Source of the DNA: Streptomyces xanthophaeus
GTDB taxonomy: Bacteria; Actinomycetota; Actinomycetes; Streptomycetales; Streptomycetaceae
Assembly (NCBI RefSeq): GCF_000725805.1
Contig: NZ_JOFT01000031.1
Span: forward strand, 1-64,000
Reading direction: 5' to 3'
DNA length: 64,000 nt
The notes below the pieces were generated by a model, which was not told where the DNA came from, searched no databases, and saw nothing but the letters and a program-made list of their open reading frames with translations. Of the stretch, positions 50,233-59,028 are shown piece after piece (the stretch's first letter is position 1; each line of letters starts with the position of its first letter). The position numbers and the translations under genes were made by a program.

Positions 50233-51744
50233 TTACTGGTCAGTTGAGTTGGGGGTGCCGGCTGAAGCGGCAGGGGTGGCGCAGGACTCCGCCGTACCGG
50301 CGAAGGGCAGCCTGACGACCATCCGGGTCTCACCCGGACGCGAGCGGGCCGTGATCGAACCGCGGTGGCGCTGGGTGACGATCCGGTAGCTGAGGTGCAG
50401 GCCCAGGCCCGTACCCTTGCCCACGTCCTTGGTGGTGTAGAAGGGTTCGAAGATCCGCGGCAGGGACTCCTCGGGGATGCCGCGGCCGGTGTCGGCGACC
50501 TCCACGACCATGCAGACCCCCTCGGACCGCGCGCGCAGCGTCAGTACGCCGGCGCCCTCCATGGCCTCGGCCGCGTTGTCGACCAGGTTGGTCCACACCT
50601 GGTTCAACTCGCTCGGATAGCCCGTCAGTTCGGGAAGGCCGGGTTCGTACTCCCGCACGATGCCGATCCCGGCGAGCTTGGCACGCAGGACGACCAGCGT
50701 GTTCTCCAGTCCGTCGGTCACCGGGAAGCTCTGTTCGGGGGCCCGGTCCAGATTGGCGTAATCCCGGGTGGCGGAGACCAGTTGGGAGATACGGGGACCG
50801 GCCGCACGGAGCTCCGCGGCGAGCGAGCGGATCTCCAGCAGCGCCGCCAGGTGGTCGAGCCCGGCGGCGAGGGCTCCTTCGCCGACCTCCTCCAGCCGCT
50901 CCAGCAGCCAGGGCAGTTCCACGCCGAGGTCCGAGACCCCCGAGCCGAGCAGGCCGGGCCGCTCCGCGCCCGCGCCCTCGGCCCAGTCGGCGATCTCCTC
51001 CTCGGCGTCGGCCTGCGCCAGCGCGTCGGTGACCTCGGGCGGCGGCAGCTTGTCCAGCTCCTCGGCCAGCCGGTCCAATACGGTGCGCTCCGCGCCGGTG
51101 GCGGACGCTCCCCAGGCCTGGGCGGTGCGGGTGAGCCGCTCCAGGGCGGGCGCCAGCTCCTGCGCGGCCCGGGCCACGGCGGCAGCCGGGTTGTTCAGCT
51201 CGTGGGCCAGACCCGCGGCGAGGGTGCCCAGCGCCTCCACGGTGGCCCGTTTGCGGGCCTGCACCTCGGAGGACTTGATCCGCCAGGCCAGGACCGGCAG
51301 CAGCACGGCGGCCACGCCGTGGCAGCGGGTCAGCATCTCGAAGAAGACCGGACGGGCGTAGGCGACGACCGTGGTCGACGGTCCGCTCGCGGCCGCGGTG
51401 GCCACGTACGAGCCCTCGGTGAGCAGGGGGAGCTCCCCGGTGAACCGGTGGGCGGCGGAGGGCTTGCCGTCGTGGTCCTCGGCGGCCGCGCTGTCCTCCT
51501 CGGTGGAGTGCCGGGTGAGCACCTCCTCCCGGCCGTCGACGACCTTGGTGACCACCAGCCCGCCGGAGAGCAGGACGTGGAAGCCGGTGGCCTCCTCGCC
51601 GTCGCGGAAGAGCACCTCACCGTCGGCGAGGACCCGCGGCTCGGAGACCGAGACCAGCCAGTCCAGCTGTTCCTCGGTGATCCCGGCGAATATCTCCAGG
51701 CCGCGCAGGGCGAGGCGCAGCCCGGCGGCGTCCGCGGCGGTCAT
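50233..51744 (-). CDS. histidine kinase with N-terminal cyclic nucleotide-binding-like domain
   Basis: A 503-aa soluble kinase. Residues 10 to about 140 form a cNMP-binding (CRP-like) domain: IFAGITEEQLDWLVSVSEPR, then LADGEVLFRDGEEATGFHVL, with an acidic insertion (EEDSAAAEDHDG, 82-93). The kinase region has the H box AAGLAHELNNPAAAV (His181), a long helical insert, the N box LNQVWTNLVDNAAEAM, and G boxes DTGRGIPEE and GTGLGLHLSY. Enzymes like this usually signal to a response regulator fused to, or near, thioredoxin reductase; none is in view. The ATG at 51744 overlaps the MFS stop (ATGA), linking sensor and transporter. Confidence 0.9.
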   Translation of the reverse strand: MTAADAAGLRLALRGLEIFAGITEEQLDWLVSVSEPRVLADGEVLFRDGEEATGFHVLLSGGLVVTKVVDGREEVLTRHSTEEDSAAAEDHDGKPSAAHRFTGELPLLTEGSYVATAAASGPSTTVVAYARPVFFEMLTRCHGVAAVLLPVLAWRIKSSEVQARKRATVEALGTLAAGLAHELNNPAAAVARAAQELAPALERLTRTAQAWGASATGAERTVLDRLAEELDKLPPPEVTDALAQADAEEEIADWAEGAGAERPGLLGSGVSDLGVELPWLLERLEEVGEGALAAGLDHLAALLEIRSLAAELRAAGPRISQLVSATRDYANLDRAPEQSFPVTDGLENTLVVLRAKLAGIGIVREYEPGLPELTGYPSELNQVWTNLVDNAAEAMEGAGVLTLRARSEGVCMVVEVADTGRGIPEESLPRIFEPFYTTKDVGKGTGLGLHLSYRIVTQRHRGSITARSRPGETRMVVRLPFAGTAESCATPAASAGTPNSTDQ

Positions 51745-52997
51745 GCGGCGCTCCCCTCGGCCTTGGTCCGGGCGGCCAGCCGTACGGTGACCAGCAGGGC
51801 GACCGCGCACACCGCGGCGACGGCGGTCATGAAGCCGACGGAGGTGCGGTGCAGCCCGTGGATGTTGGTGAGCATCCCGGCGAGCACCGCCGGGACGCTC
51901 ATCGCCAGGTAGGCGAAGACGTATACGGCCGCGGTGAGTTCACCGCGGTGGGCCGGGTCGGCGAGCGTGCTCAGCGCCCGGAAGGAGCCGAGGAACGCCG
52001 CCCCCCAGCCGCAGCCGAGCACCGCCGTGGCCACCAGGAACACCGGGGCCGAGCCGAGGCCCAGCGCCAGCAGGACCAGTCCGAGCCCGGCGATCAGGCC
52101 CGTCAGGCCGAGCACGGCGGTGCGCAGGGCCTCGGTACGGCCGAGCAGCAGCTGGGCCGCGGTGGCGGCGCCCGCGAGCAGGGCCACGGTGGCCCCGCCG
52201 ACGAGGTAGTTGGTGGACTGCAGGAGCGAGAGCGCCAGGTGCGGGCCGAGCGAGAGGTAGAAGCCGCCCACCGACCAGACCGCGACGATGGTCAGGATCA
52301 GGACGGTGAAGCGGCCGCGGGCCCCCGCCGGTACGTGGATCCGGTGCGGGACCACCCGGAAGCGGCCCCCGGCCCCGGGAGCGCTCTCGGGCATCCGCCA
52401 GACGCCCGCCAGGCCGACGGCGAAGGCCCCGATCAGCAGGACGTAGCTGAGGACGGTCGGTGCGGGCGCGAACTGCACGAGCAGTCCGGCCCCGATGCCG
52501 CCGAGCCCGATGCCCACGGTCGGCCCGGCGCTGTTGACCTGGGCGCCGAGCGCGGGCCGGGAGACCGGGGCGAGTTCGAGCAGGGCCGCGCCCATCGCCC
52601 CGGTGGCCAGGCCCACGGCGAGGCCCTGCACGGCGCGGGCGGCGAGCAGCAGGCCGAGCCCGTCGGCGGCGGCGAACAGGGCCATGGAGACGATCGCCAG
52701 GACCAGCCCGGCGCTCAGGACGGGGCGCCGGCCCAGGGTGTCGGAGAGCGAGCCGAACAGCAGCAGCCCGGCCAGCACGGTGACCGCGTAGAGGGCGAAG
52801 ACCACCGTGATGGTTCCGGAGGACAGGCCCCACTGCTGCTGGTAGAGGACGTAGAGGGCGGAGGGGACGGAGGAGGAGAGCATCAGCAGGACGAGTACCG
52901 CGCCCACCACCCAGAAGCCGGAGCCTCTGGGCGGGGCGGCCGCGTGCGCGGCCCGGTGCCCGGTCGTCCCCGTGGTCGTTCTCGTCGGTTCGGCCAC
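51741..52997 (-). CDS. MFS transporter
   Basis: A 418-aa major facilitator with about twelve helices. FGSLSDTLGRRPVLSAGLVL after helix 2 is MFS motif A, and ARAVQGLAVGLATGAMGAAL is the helix 4 motif with the conserved Arg. It resembles drug or metabolite efflux carriers; substrate unknown. The start could be GTG 52997 or TTG 53009, which gives SDAVAEP at the front; neither has ideal spacing from GGGGGAG. It follows the hydroxylase FAD-subunit gene by 56 bp and overlaps the kinase gene. Confidence 0.86.
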   Translation of the reverse strand: MAEPTRTTTGTTGHRAAHAAAPPRGSGFWVVGAVLVLLMLSSSVPSALYVLYQQQWGLSSGTITVVFALYAVTVLAGLLLFGSLSDTLGRRPVLSAGLVLAIVSMALFAAADGLGLLLAARAVQGLAVGLATGAMGAALLELAPVSRPALGAQVNSAGPTVGIGLGGIGAGLLVQFAPAPTVLSYVLLIGAFAVGLAGVWRMPESAPGAGGRFRVVPHRIHVPAGARGRFTVLILTIVAVWSVGGFYLSLGPHLALSLLQSTNYLVGGATVALLAGAATAAQLLLGRTEALRTAVLGLTGLIAGLGLVLLALGLGSAPVFLVATAVLGCGWGAAFLGSFRALSTLADPAHRGELTAAVYVFAYLAMSVPAVLAGMLTNIHGLHRTSVGFMTAVAAVCAVALLVTVRLAARTKAEGSAA

Positions 52998-53053
52998 TGC
53001 GTCACTCAACTCCCCCGTGATGGGCCCGTGCCGGGCCCCGTGGCGTGCGGTGG

Positions 53054-53890
53054 TCAGGCGATGGCCCCGGCCTTCGCCAGTGCGCGGGCCGTGAGCACCC
53101 CCGCGAGGTGGCCGAGGTACTCGGCCGAGGTGCCGCGCCCGGGGACGAACAGCTCCCGGGGTTCGCCGCGGAAGGCGGCGAGCACGGCCTCCGTCGTGTA
53201 CGGGCCCCCGCGCAGCCGGTCCTCGACCCCGCGCAGGCGCAGGGCGCGGGGGGTGGCTCCGGTGACGGCGATGCGCGGGCCGTCCGCGGTGATCCGTACG
53301 GCGGCGGCGCACACCGGGTAGCGGGTGGCCCGGTCGGCGGTCTTCTCGAAGGCTCCGGCCCGCCCGGCGTCGGGGACCAGCAGCGCGGTGACGACCGAGC
53401 GGGCGGGTGCGCCGCCGGCCGCGAACTCCTCGGCGGAGACGGCCGAGCGCCCGCCGGGGCCGGCCAGTTCCACGGTGGCGTCCGCGGCGATGGCGGCGAC
53501 GGGCAGGTCGGTGGCCCGTCCGGGGGCGGCGAGGTTGCCGCCGACGGTGCCGAGGTTGCGGACCTGGGGGTCGCCGTTGGCGCGGGCCGCGGCGGCCAGT
53601 TCCGGGGCCCCGGCGAGCACCAGCGGGTCCGCGGCGAGTTCGGCGAGGGTGGTCAGGGAGCCGATCCGCAGGCCCCCGGGGCCGCGGGCGATCCCGCCCA
53701 GCTCGTCGAGCCCGCGGATGTCGACGAGCAGCCGGACCCCGTCGGCGCCGAAGGCGTTCTCGCCGGTGCGCAGCCCGGGCAGCAGGCTCTGTCCGCCTGC
53801 CAGGACCCGGGCGCCCCGGGTGCCGGCGAGGAGGGTCAGGGCCTCGTCGAGGCCGACGGGGCGGACGTAGTCGAACTCGGTGAGGATCAC
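53054..53890 (-). CDS. molybdenum hydroxylase, FAD-binding (medium) subunit
   Basis: A 278-aa PCMH-type FAD subunit of the CoxM/XdhB kind. FDYVRPVGLDEALTLLAG opens it, VLAGGQSLLPGLR near residues 29-41 is the first FAD phosphate loop, and TVGGNLAAPGRATDLPVA near 114-131 is the second. ATRYPVCAAAVRI near 190-202 belongs to the C-terminal domain. It carries electrons from the Fe-S subunit to an acceptor. GTG at 53890 overlaps the stop of the Mo-subunit gene by 4 nt. Confidence 0.92.
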   Translation of the reverse strand: MILTEFDYVRPVGLDEALTLLAGTRGARVLAGGQSLLPGLRTGENAFGADGVRLLVDIRGLDELGGIARGPGGLRIGSLTTLAELAADPLVLAGAPELAAAARANGDPQVRNLGTVGGNLAAPGRATDLPVAAIAADATVELAGPGGRSAVSAEEFAAGGAPARSVVTALLVPDAGRAGAFEKTADRATRYPVCAAAVRITADGPRIAVTGATPRALRLRGVEDRLRGGPYTTEAVLAAFRGEPRELFVPGRGTSAEYLGHLAGVLTARALAKAGAIA

Positions 53891-56313
53891 TGGGCTTCTC
53901 CTCGCAGGCGGCGCCAGACCTTCTCGGGGGTGAGCGGCATGTCGATGTGCTGGACGCCGAGGTCGGAGAGGGCGTCGACGACCGCGTTGACGACGGCCGC
54001 GGCGGGCGGCACGGTGGCGATCTCGCCGGCGCCCTTGGCGCCGAGCGGGTTGTGCGGGGTGGGCGTGACCGTCTTGTCGAGGGTGAAGAGCGGTACGTCC
54101 GCGGCGCGCGGCAGGGCGTAGTGGTCGAGGTCGGCGCTGATCAGCAGTCCGTTCTCGTCGTACTCGGCGATCTCCATCAGCGCCTGGCCGAGGCCGTGCG
54201 CGATGCTTCCCTCGATCTGGCCGAGGACCACCTTGGGGTTGCCGATGTGTCCGGCGTCGTCCACGGCCGTGTAGGCGACCACCTCGGTCTCGCCGGTCAG
54301 TTCGTCGACCTCGACGACCGCGACGTGCGTACCGAAGGGGTAGTTGAAGTCCGGCGGGTCGAAGTGGGTGGTCTCGTCGAGGGCCGGTTCGATCTCCGGC
54401 GGCAGGCCCCAGCCGTACCACATGGCCATCGCGAGCTCGGCGAAGGTCTTGGTGTTCTCGGGGTTGCCCTCCTCGAAGATCTTGCCGCCCTCGTAGACGA
54501 CCTTGTCCTCGGGGACGCCCAGGAAGACGGCTCCGGCCCGGATCAGCTTGCTCTTGATCTTCCGGGCGGTGAGCGCGACGGCCGGGGCCGCCATGCTGTA
54601 GGAGCGGGAGCCGTAGGTGCCCTGACCGTACGGGGCCTTCTGGGTGTCGCCCTCGTGCACCTGGACGCTGTCCGGGTCGATGCCGAGTTCGTCGGCGGCG
54701 ACCTGGGCGAAGACGGTGCCGTGGCTCTGGCCGGTGGAGGCGGAGCCGACGGTGACGGTGACCTCGCCGGTCGGGTGGACCCGGATGTTGGCGCTCTCCC
54801 AGGTGCCGCCGAGCATGCCCTCCTGGGACATCCGGGTGGAGGGGCCGACGCCGCAGATCGCGACGTACGTGGCGAGGCCGACGCCGAGCCGTTTGCCGCG
54901 GGCGCGGGCCTCGGCCTTGCGGGCCGGCATGTCGGCGTAGCCGGACAGCTCGATCGCCCGGTCGAAGTTCAGCTGGTAGTTCCCGGAGTCGTAGGTCCAG
55001 CCCAGACCGTTGTCGTAGGGGAACTTCTCCTTCGGGACCAGGTTCTTGCGCCGGACGGCCGCCGGGTCCATGCCGATCTCGGCGGCGTAGCGGTCGACGA
55101 GGCGCTCCATCAGGAACGCGGCCTCGGCGCGCCCGCTGCCGCGCTGGGCGCCGAGCGAAACGGTGTTGGTGAAGGCGGCGTAGACCTCGCAGAAGGCCGC
55201 GTCGATGTCGTACATCCCGCTGATGGAGCGTCCCATCAGGGCGGTGGCGACACCGGGGCCGATCGTCGAGGGGTAGGCGCCGAGGTTGGCGTAGCTGGTG
55301 CAGCGCACGGCGGTGATGCGGCCGTCGCGGGTGCCTGCGAGGGTGACGTGCTGGCGGTGGTCGCGGCCCTGGACGGTGGAGCTCATCAGCCCGGTGCGGG
55401 TGTCCACCCATTTCACGGGCCGTCCGAGCGCCTTGGACAGGAGCAGGACCAGCGGCATGTCGGGGTACAGGTACCCCTTGGTGCCGAAGCTGCCGCCGAC
55501 GGTCGGGGCGATCACCCGGAGCTTGTTGAAGGGGATGCCGAGGACCAGCGCGGAGAGCAGGAAGCGGTGGTTGTGCGGCCCCTGGGTGGTGGCGTACAGG
55601 GTGTACTCGCCGGTGACGGGGTCGTAGTCGCCCACCGCGCCGCGCGGTTCGATGGGGCTGTTGATGGTGCGCTGGTTGACGAGGTCGAGTTCCACGGTGA
55701 CCTCGGCCGAGGCGATGGCCGCGTCGGTGCGGTCCTTGTCGCCGCAGGTCCAGTACGCGTTCAGGTTGCCGGGGACGGCCTCGTGCAGCTGGGGCGCGCC
55801 TTCGGCGAGGGCCTCGTCGGCCCGGGTGACCACGGGCAGGGGCTCGTACTCGACGGCGATCGCGGCCAGTGCGGCGGCGGCCTGGCGCGGGGTCTCGGCG
55901 ACGACCACGGCGATGGGGTCGCCCACGTGGCGCACGGCGTCCGCGGTGAGCACGGGGCGGGCGCCGGGAAGTCCGTAGGGGTGGGGCGGGAAGTGGCTCT
56001 CGACCCCGCCGGGTATCCAGATGCAGGGCAGCGGCATCACGTCGGTGAAGTCGGCGGCGGTGGCCACCTTCAGCACGCCGGGCAGCTGTTCGGCCGCCTT
56101 GGTCTCGATGGAGAGGATCCTGGCGTGGGCCACGGTGCTACCCAGGATCGCCATGTGGGCGGTGCCGGGCAGATCGATGTCCGCCACGTACTTCGCCTCG
56201 CCGCGCAGCAGCTGCGGGTCCTCGCGGCTGTCCAGCGGCTGTCCGAGCAGGCCGTTCCCGATGGATGCGGTCTCCTGCGGCTGAGCCGTCTGCTCCCCCG
56301 TCACTGCGGTCAT
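53887..56313 (-). CDS. molybdenum hydroxylase, molybdopterin-binding (large) subunit
   Basis: An 808-aa large subunit of the xanthine dehydrogenase/CO dehydrogenase family. It begins GNGLLGQPLDSREDPQLLRG with GEAKYVADIDLPG. TVGGSFGTKGYLYPDM is the Moco dithiolene-contact region and GAQRGSGRAEA (about 388-398) is the active-site loop. True CO dehydrogenase (form I) has YRCSFR there; this YRGAGR-like form II loop lacks the Cys, so it is not a CO-oxidising enzyme in the strict sense. The catalytic Glu is in LGAKGAGEIATVPP near 760. Substrate unknown: an aldehyde, a purine or another heterocycle. It is coupled to the FAD and Fe-S subunit genes. Confidence 0.93.
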   Translation of the reverse strand: MTAVTGEQTAQPQETASIGNGLLGQPLDSREDPQLLRGEAKYVADIDLPGTAHMAILGSTVAHARILSIETKAAEQLPGVLKVATAADFTDVMPLPCIWIPGGVESHFPPHPYGLPGARPVLTADAVRHVGDPIAVVVAETPRQAAAALAAIAVEYEPLPVVTRADEALAEGAPQLHEAVPGNLNAYWTCGDKDRTDAAIASAEVTVELDLVNQRTINSPIEPRGAVGDYDPVTGEYTLYATTQGPHNHRFLLSALVLGIPFNKLRVIAPTVGGSFGTKGYLYPDMPLVLLLSKALGRPVKWVDTRTGLMSSTVQGRDHRQHVTLAGTRDGRITAVRCTSYANLGAYPSTIGPGVATALMGRSISGMYDIDAAFCEVYAAFTNTVSLGAQRGSGRAEAAFLMERLVDRYAAEIGMDPAAVRRKNLVPKEKFPYDNGLGWTYDSGNYQLNFDRAIELSGYADMPARKAEARARGKRLGVGLATYVAICGVGPSTRMSQEGMLGGTWESANIRVHPTGEVTVTVGSASTGQSHGTVFAQVAADELGIDPDSVQVHEGDTQKAPYGQGTYGSRSYSMAAPAVALTARKIKSKLIRAGAVFLGVPEDKVVYEGGKIFEEGNPENTKTFAELAMAMWYGWGLPPEIEPALDETTHFDPPDFNYPFGTHVAVVEVDELTGETEVVAYTAVDDAGHIGNPKVVLGQIEGSIAHGLGQALMEIAEYDENGLLISADLDHYALPRAADVPLFTLDKTVTPTPHNPLGAKGAGEIATVPPAAAVVNAVVDALSDLGVQHIDMPLTPEKVWRRLRGEAQ

Positions 56314-56318
56314 CTCCC

Positions 56319-56840
56319 TCACACCTCCGTTCCGGCTGCGGTGGCCGCGGCGGCCGCGGGCACCTCGGCGCGGTCGGCGGCGCAGGCGCGCTGCACTCCG
56401 CGGACCACGCTGTGGTAGCCGGTGCAGCGGCACAGGTTGCCGGTCAGCCATTCGCGGATCTCGGGTTCGGTGGGCGCCTCGCCGTCCGCGGTGGAGTCGA
56501 CGAGTTCGCCGAGGGACATGACCATGCCCGGGGTGCAGAAGCCGCACTGGGTGCCGTGTTCCTGGCGCAGTGCCTCCTGGAGGCCGGACAGTTCACCGCC
56601 GGGGGTGGTGACCCCTTCGATGGTGGCCACCTCGGAGCCGGCCGCCGAGGCGGTGAGGACCAGGCAGCTCTTGACGGAGCGGCCGTCGAGCCGGACGACG
56701 CAGGTGCCGCACTGGCCGGTGTCGCAGCCGACCTTGGTGCCGGTCAGGCCGAGGCCGTCGCGCAGCCGTTCCACGAGCAGTTCGTTCGGCTCCGCCGAGA
56801 ACTGCTCGGGTCTTCCGTTCACCTTCAGTTCGATATCCAT
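56319..56840 (-). CDS. molybdenum hydroxylase, [2Fe-2S] (small) subunit
   Basis: A 173-aa subunit with two iron-sulfur clusters. The plant-type cluster is bound by Cys39, Cys44, Cys47 and Cys59 (GCDTGQCGTC then SCL). The second, helical cluster is bound by Cys99, Cys102, Cys137 and Cys139 (CGFC then NLCRCTGY). It passes electrons from molybdenum to FAD. An Ala-rich C-terminal tail of about 20 residues is extra. The ATG at 56840 lies inside the end of the upstream F420-reductase-like gene (16-nt overlap). Confidence 0.95.
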   Translation of the reverse strand: MDIELKVNGRPEQFSAEPNELLVERLRDGLGLTGTKVGCDTGQCGTCVVRLDGRSVKSCLVLTASAAGSEVATIEGVTTPGGELSGLQEALRQEHGTQCGFCTPGMVMSLGELVDSTADGEAPTEPEIREWLTGNLCRCTGYHSVVRGVQRACAADRAEVPAAAAATAAGTEV

Positions 56841-57451
56841 GCCAGCGCCTGCGCTTCCGTGAGCGGCCGGTTGAAAAGGGGCCCGCCGGGCTGCTGGAGA
56901 ATTCCTCCGGAGTGCAGCGGGCCGGTGTCGACGGGCGCGAATCCGAGATCCGTGATGATTCCCGCGACGATTTCCTTCGCTTTTGCGTCGTCGCCCGCCA
57001 CGAAATGGGCGAGGCGCTCCGACCCTTTGCGTTCCGGCGCGGTGCCGGCCACGGCGAGGGTCTCGAAATGCATGGTGTTCAGGGATTTGACCAGCCGTGC
57101 GCCGGGATACCAGTCGGCGACGAGTTCGCTGGATCCGCGGGTGCCGAGGTCCCGGGGTGCGCCGGGGCCGCTGAAGGCGTTGGTGGCGTCCACGAGCAGG
57201 GTGTCGCGGACGGCCTCCTGCGGCAGGAGGCCGCGGACGCTGTCGAAGGGCAGCATCAGCACCAGGAGTTCGGCCCGGCCGGCGGCCTCGGCGGGGTGCG
57301 CCGCCGAGGCCGCCGGTCCCAGTTCGGCCACGAGCGGGCCGAGGGTCTGCGGGCCGCGGGCGTTGGCGAGGACGACCTGGTGTCCCGCCGCCACGAGGAT
57401 GCGGGCGAGGACCGTGCCGATCCGCCCGGTGCCGATGATGCCTGTCTGCAT
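56825..57451 (-). CDS. NADPH-dependent F420 reductase-like protein
   Basis: A 208-aa Rossmann protein of the F420_oxidored/NADP-oxidoreductase type. MQTGIIGTGRIGTVLARILV holds the GxGxxG motif (6-11); LANARGP near residue 30 is the NADP-selecting region and VKSLNTMHFETL near 120 a conserved block. True F420:NADPH reductases transfer hydride between NADPH and F420, but many homologues are only NAD(P)-binding. F420 is made by Streptomyces, so the reaction is possible. It lies between the aldehyde dehydrogenase and the hydroxylase genes and probably shares their transcript. Confidence 0.85.
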   Translation of the reverse strand: MQTGIIGTGRIGTVLARILVAAGHQVVLANARGPQTLGPLVAELGPAASAAHPAEAAGRAELLVLMLPFDSVRGLLPQEAVRDTLLVDATNAFSGPGAPRDLGTRGSSELVADWYPGARLVKSLNTMHFETLAVAGTAPERKGSERLAHFVAGDDAKAKEIVAGIITDLGFAPVDTGPLHSGGILQQPGGPLFNRPLTEAQALAWISN

Positions 57452-57505
57452 TGGCTCTCCTGAACGAGTGGTCCGGTGCGGCCGGGGGCGGGGCCCCTGC
57501 GGCCG

Positions 57506-58990
57506 TCAGTCCATGCCGATCCAGACCGACTTGGTCTGGGTGTAGCTCTCCAGGGACTCGGGGCCGCACTCGCGGCCGTAGCCGGAGGCCTTGTAGCCGC
57601 CGTAGGGCACGGCCGGGTCGTACTGGTTGTAGCAGTTGACCCAGACGGTGCCGGCCTTGATCTGCGAGGCGACCCGGTGGGCCCGCCGCAGGTCCTTGGT
57701 GTGGACGCCCGCGGCGAGGCCGTACGCGCTGTCGTTCGCGATGCGCACGGCGTCCTCCTCGGTGTCGAAGGGGATGATCGACAGGACCGGCCCGAAGATC
57801 TCCTCCTGGGCGATCCGCATGCCGTTGTCGACGCCGGTGAAGACGGTCGGCAGGAAGTAGAGGCCCTGGCTGGAGGCGCCCTCGGGGGTCCAGCCGGTGC
57901 CGCCGGTGCGCAGGGTCGCGCCTTCCTTCTCGCCGACCTCGATGTAGGAGCTGACCTTGTCGAACTGGCCCTGGTGGGCGAGCGGCCCGAACAGGGTGGC
58001 CGGGTCGCGCGGGTCGCCGGGCTTGAGGGCGGCGGCCCGGCGCACCAGCCGTTCGACCATCTCGTCGTGGATGGGCCGGTGCAGCAGCAGCCGGGAGCCG
58101 GCGGTGCAGATCTCGCCCTTGTTGTAGTAGATGCCGAAGAAGGCCAGTTCCTCGGCGGCGTCGAGGTCCGCGTCGGCGAAGACGATGTTGGCGGACTTGC
58201 CGCCCAGTTCCATCGTCACCTTCTTCAGGGTGCCGGCCGCCTTGCGGATGATGGACTGGCCGACGGAGGTGGAGCCGGTGAAGGCGATCTTGTCGATGTC
58301 CGGGTGGTCGGTGAGGGTCTCCCCCAGTTCCACGCCGGGACCGGTGATGACGTTCAGCACCCCGTCCGGGATCTCCGCCTCCTGGAAGAGCTCGGCGATC
58401 TTCAGGGCGGTGAGCGGGGTCGCCGGGGAGGGCTTGTGGACCACCGTGTTCCCCGCCGCCAGTGCCGGTGCGATCTTCGTCATCGACAGCAGCAGCGGGA
58501 AGTTGAACGGGGTGATGGCGCAGACCACGCCCAGCGGTTCGCGCAGGGTGTAGGCCAGCTGTCCGCCGGCCGGGGCCCGCGAGGATCCGTCGACACGGGT
58601 CACGGCCCCGGCGTAGTAGTGCATGAGCTGGGCGGCCATGGGCGCGTCGACCGTGCTGGAGAAGGCGAACGGCTTGCCCATGTCCACGGTCTCCAGCAGG
58701 GCGATCTCCTCCAGGTCGCGCTCGATGAGCTCACCGACCCGGTTCAGCCGCAGCGCGCGTTCCTGGGCGGAGAGTCTGCTCCACGGACCTTCTTCGTACG
58801 CCTTGCGTGCGGCGGCGACCGCCGCGTCCGCGTCGGCTGCGGTGGCCTGGGCCACCGGCACGATCTCCTGGCCGTCCACGGGGCTGATGTCCGGCTCGGT
58901 ACGGCCGTCCTGGGCCGGGACCCATTTGCCGCCGATGAACAGTTTTCCGGGGTTGGCCAAGGGCTGGTCGCTGAGCTCGCGCCTGGTCAT
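57506..58990 (-). CDS. aldehyde dehydrogenase (NAD-dependent)
   Basis: A 494-aa ALDH-superfamily enzyme of normal length. CAITPFNFPLLL at 157-168, KPSP at 186-189 and FTGSTSVGQ at 237-245 form the coenzyme site; catalytic Glu261 lies in MELGGKSAN and nucleophile Cys295 in KGEICTAGSR. EEIFGPVLSIIPFD closes the active site. It resembles betaine- or phenylacetaldehyde-type enzymes, but the substrate is uncertain. It precedes the F420 reductase-like and hydroxylase genes, so the cluster may oxidise an aldehyde to a carboxylate and then hydroxylate an aromatic or heterocycle, or both may act on aldehydes. Confidence 0.94.
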   Translation of the reverse strand: MTRRELSDQPLANPGKLFIGGKWVPAQDGRTEPDISPVDGQEIVPVAQATAADADAAVAAARKAYEEGPWSRLSAQERALRLNRVGELIERDLEEIALLETVDMGKPFAFSSTVDAPMAAQLMHYYAGAVTRVDGSSRAPAGGQLAYTLREPLGVVCAITPFNFPLLLSMTKIAPALAAGNTVVHKPSPATPLTALKIAELFQEAEIPDGVLNVITGPGVELGETLTDHPDIDKIAFTGSTSVGQSIIRKAAGTLKKVTMELGGKSANIVFADADLDAAEELAFFGIYYNKGEICTAGSRLLLHRPIHDEMVERLVRRAAALKPGDPRDPATLFGPLAHQGQFDKVSSYIEVGEKEGATLRTGGTGWTPEGASSQGLYFLPTVFTGVDNGMRIAQEEIFGPVLSIIPFDTEEDAVRIANDSAYGLAAGVHTKDLRRAHRVASQIKAGTVWVNCYNQYDPAVPYGGYKASGYGRECGPESLESYTQTKSVWIGMD

Positions 58991-59028
58991 GGCTGCTGCC
59001 TTCCGGTGTCGAGTGCGGGGCGGAGGAG

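Noticed and set aside
53887..56313. Aerobic carbon monoxide dehydrogenase (CoxL)
   Set aside because: The active-site loop reads GAQRGSGR, not the Cys-containing form I loop, so CO oxidation is not supported.
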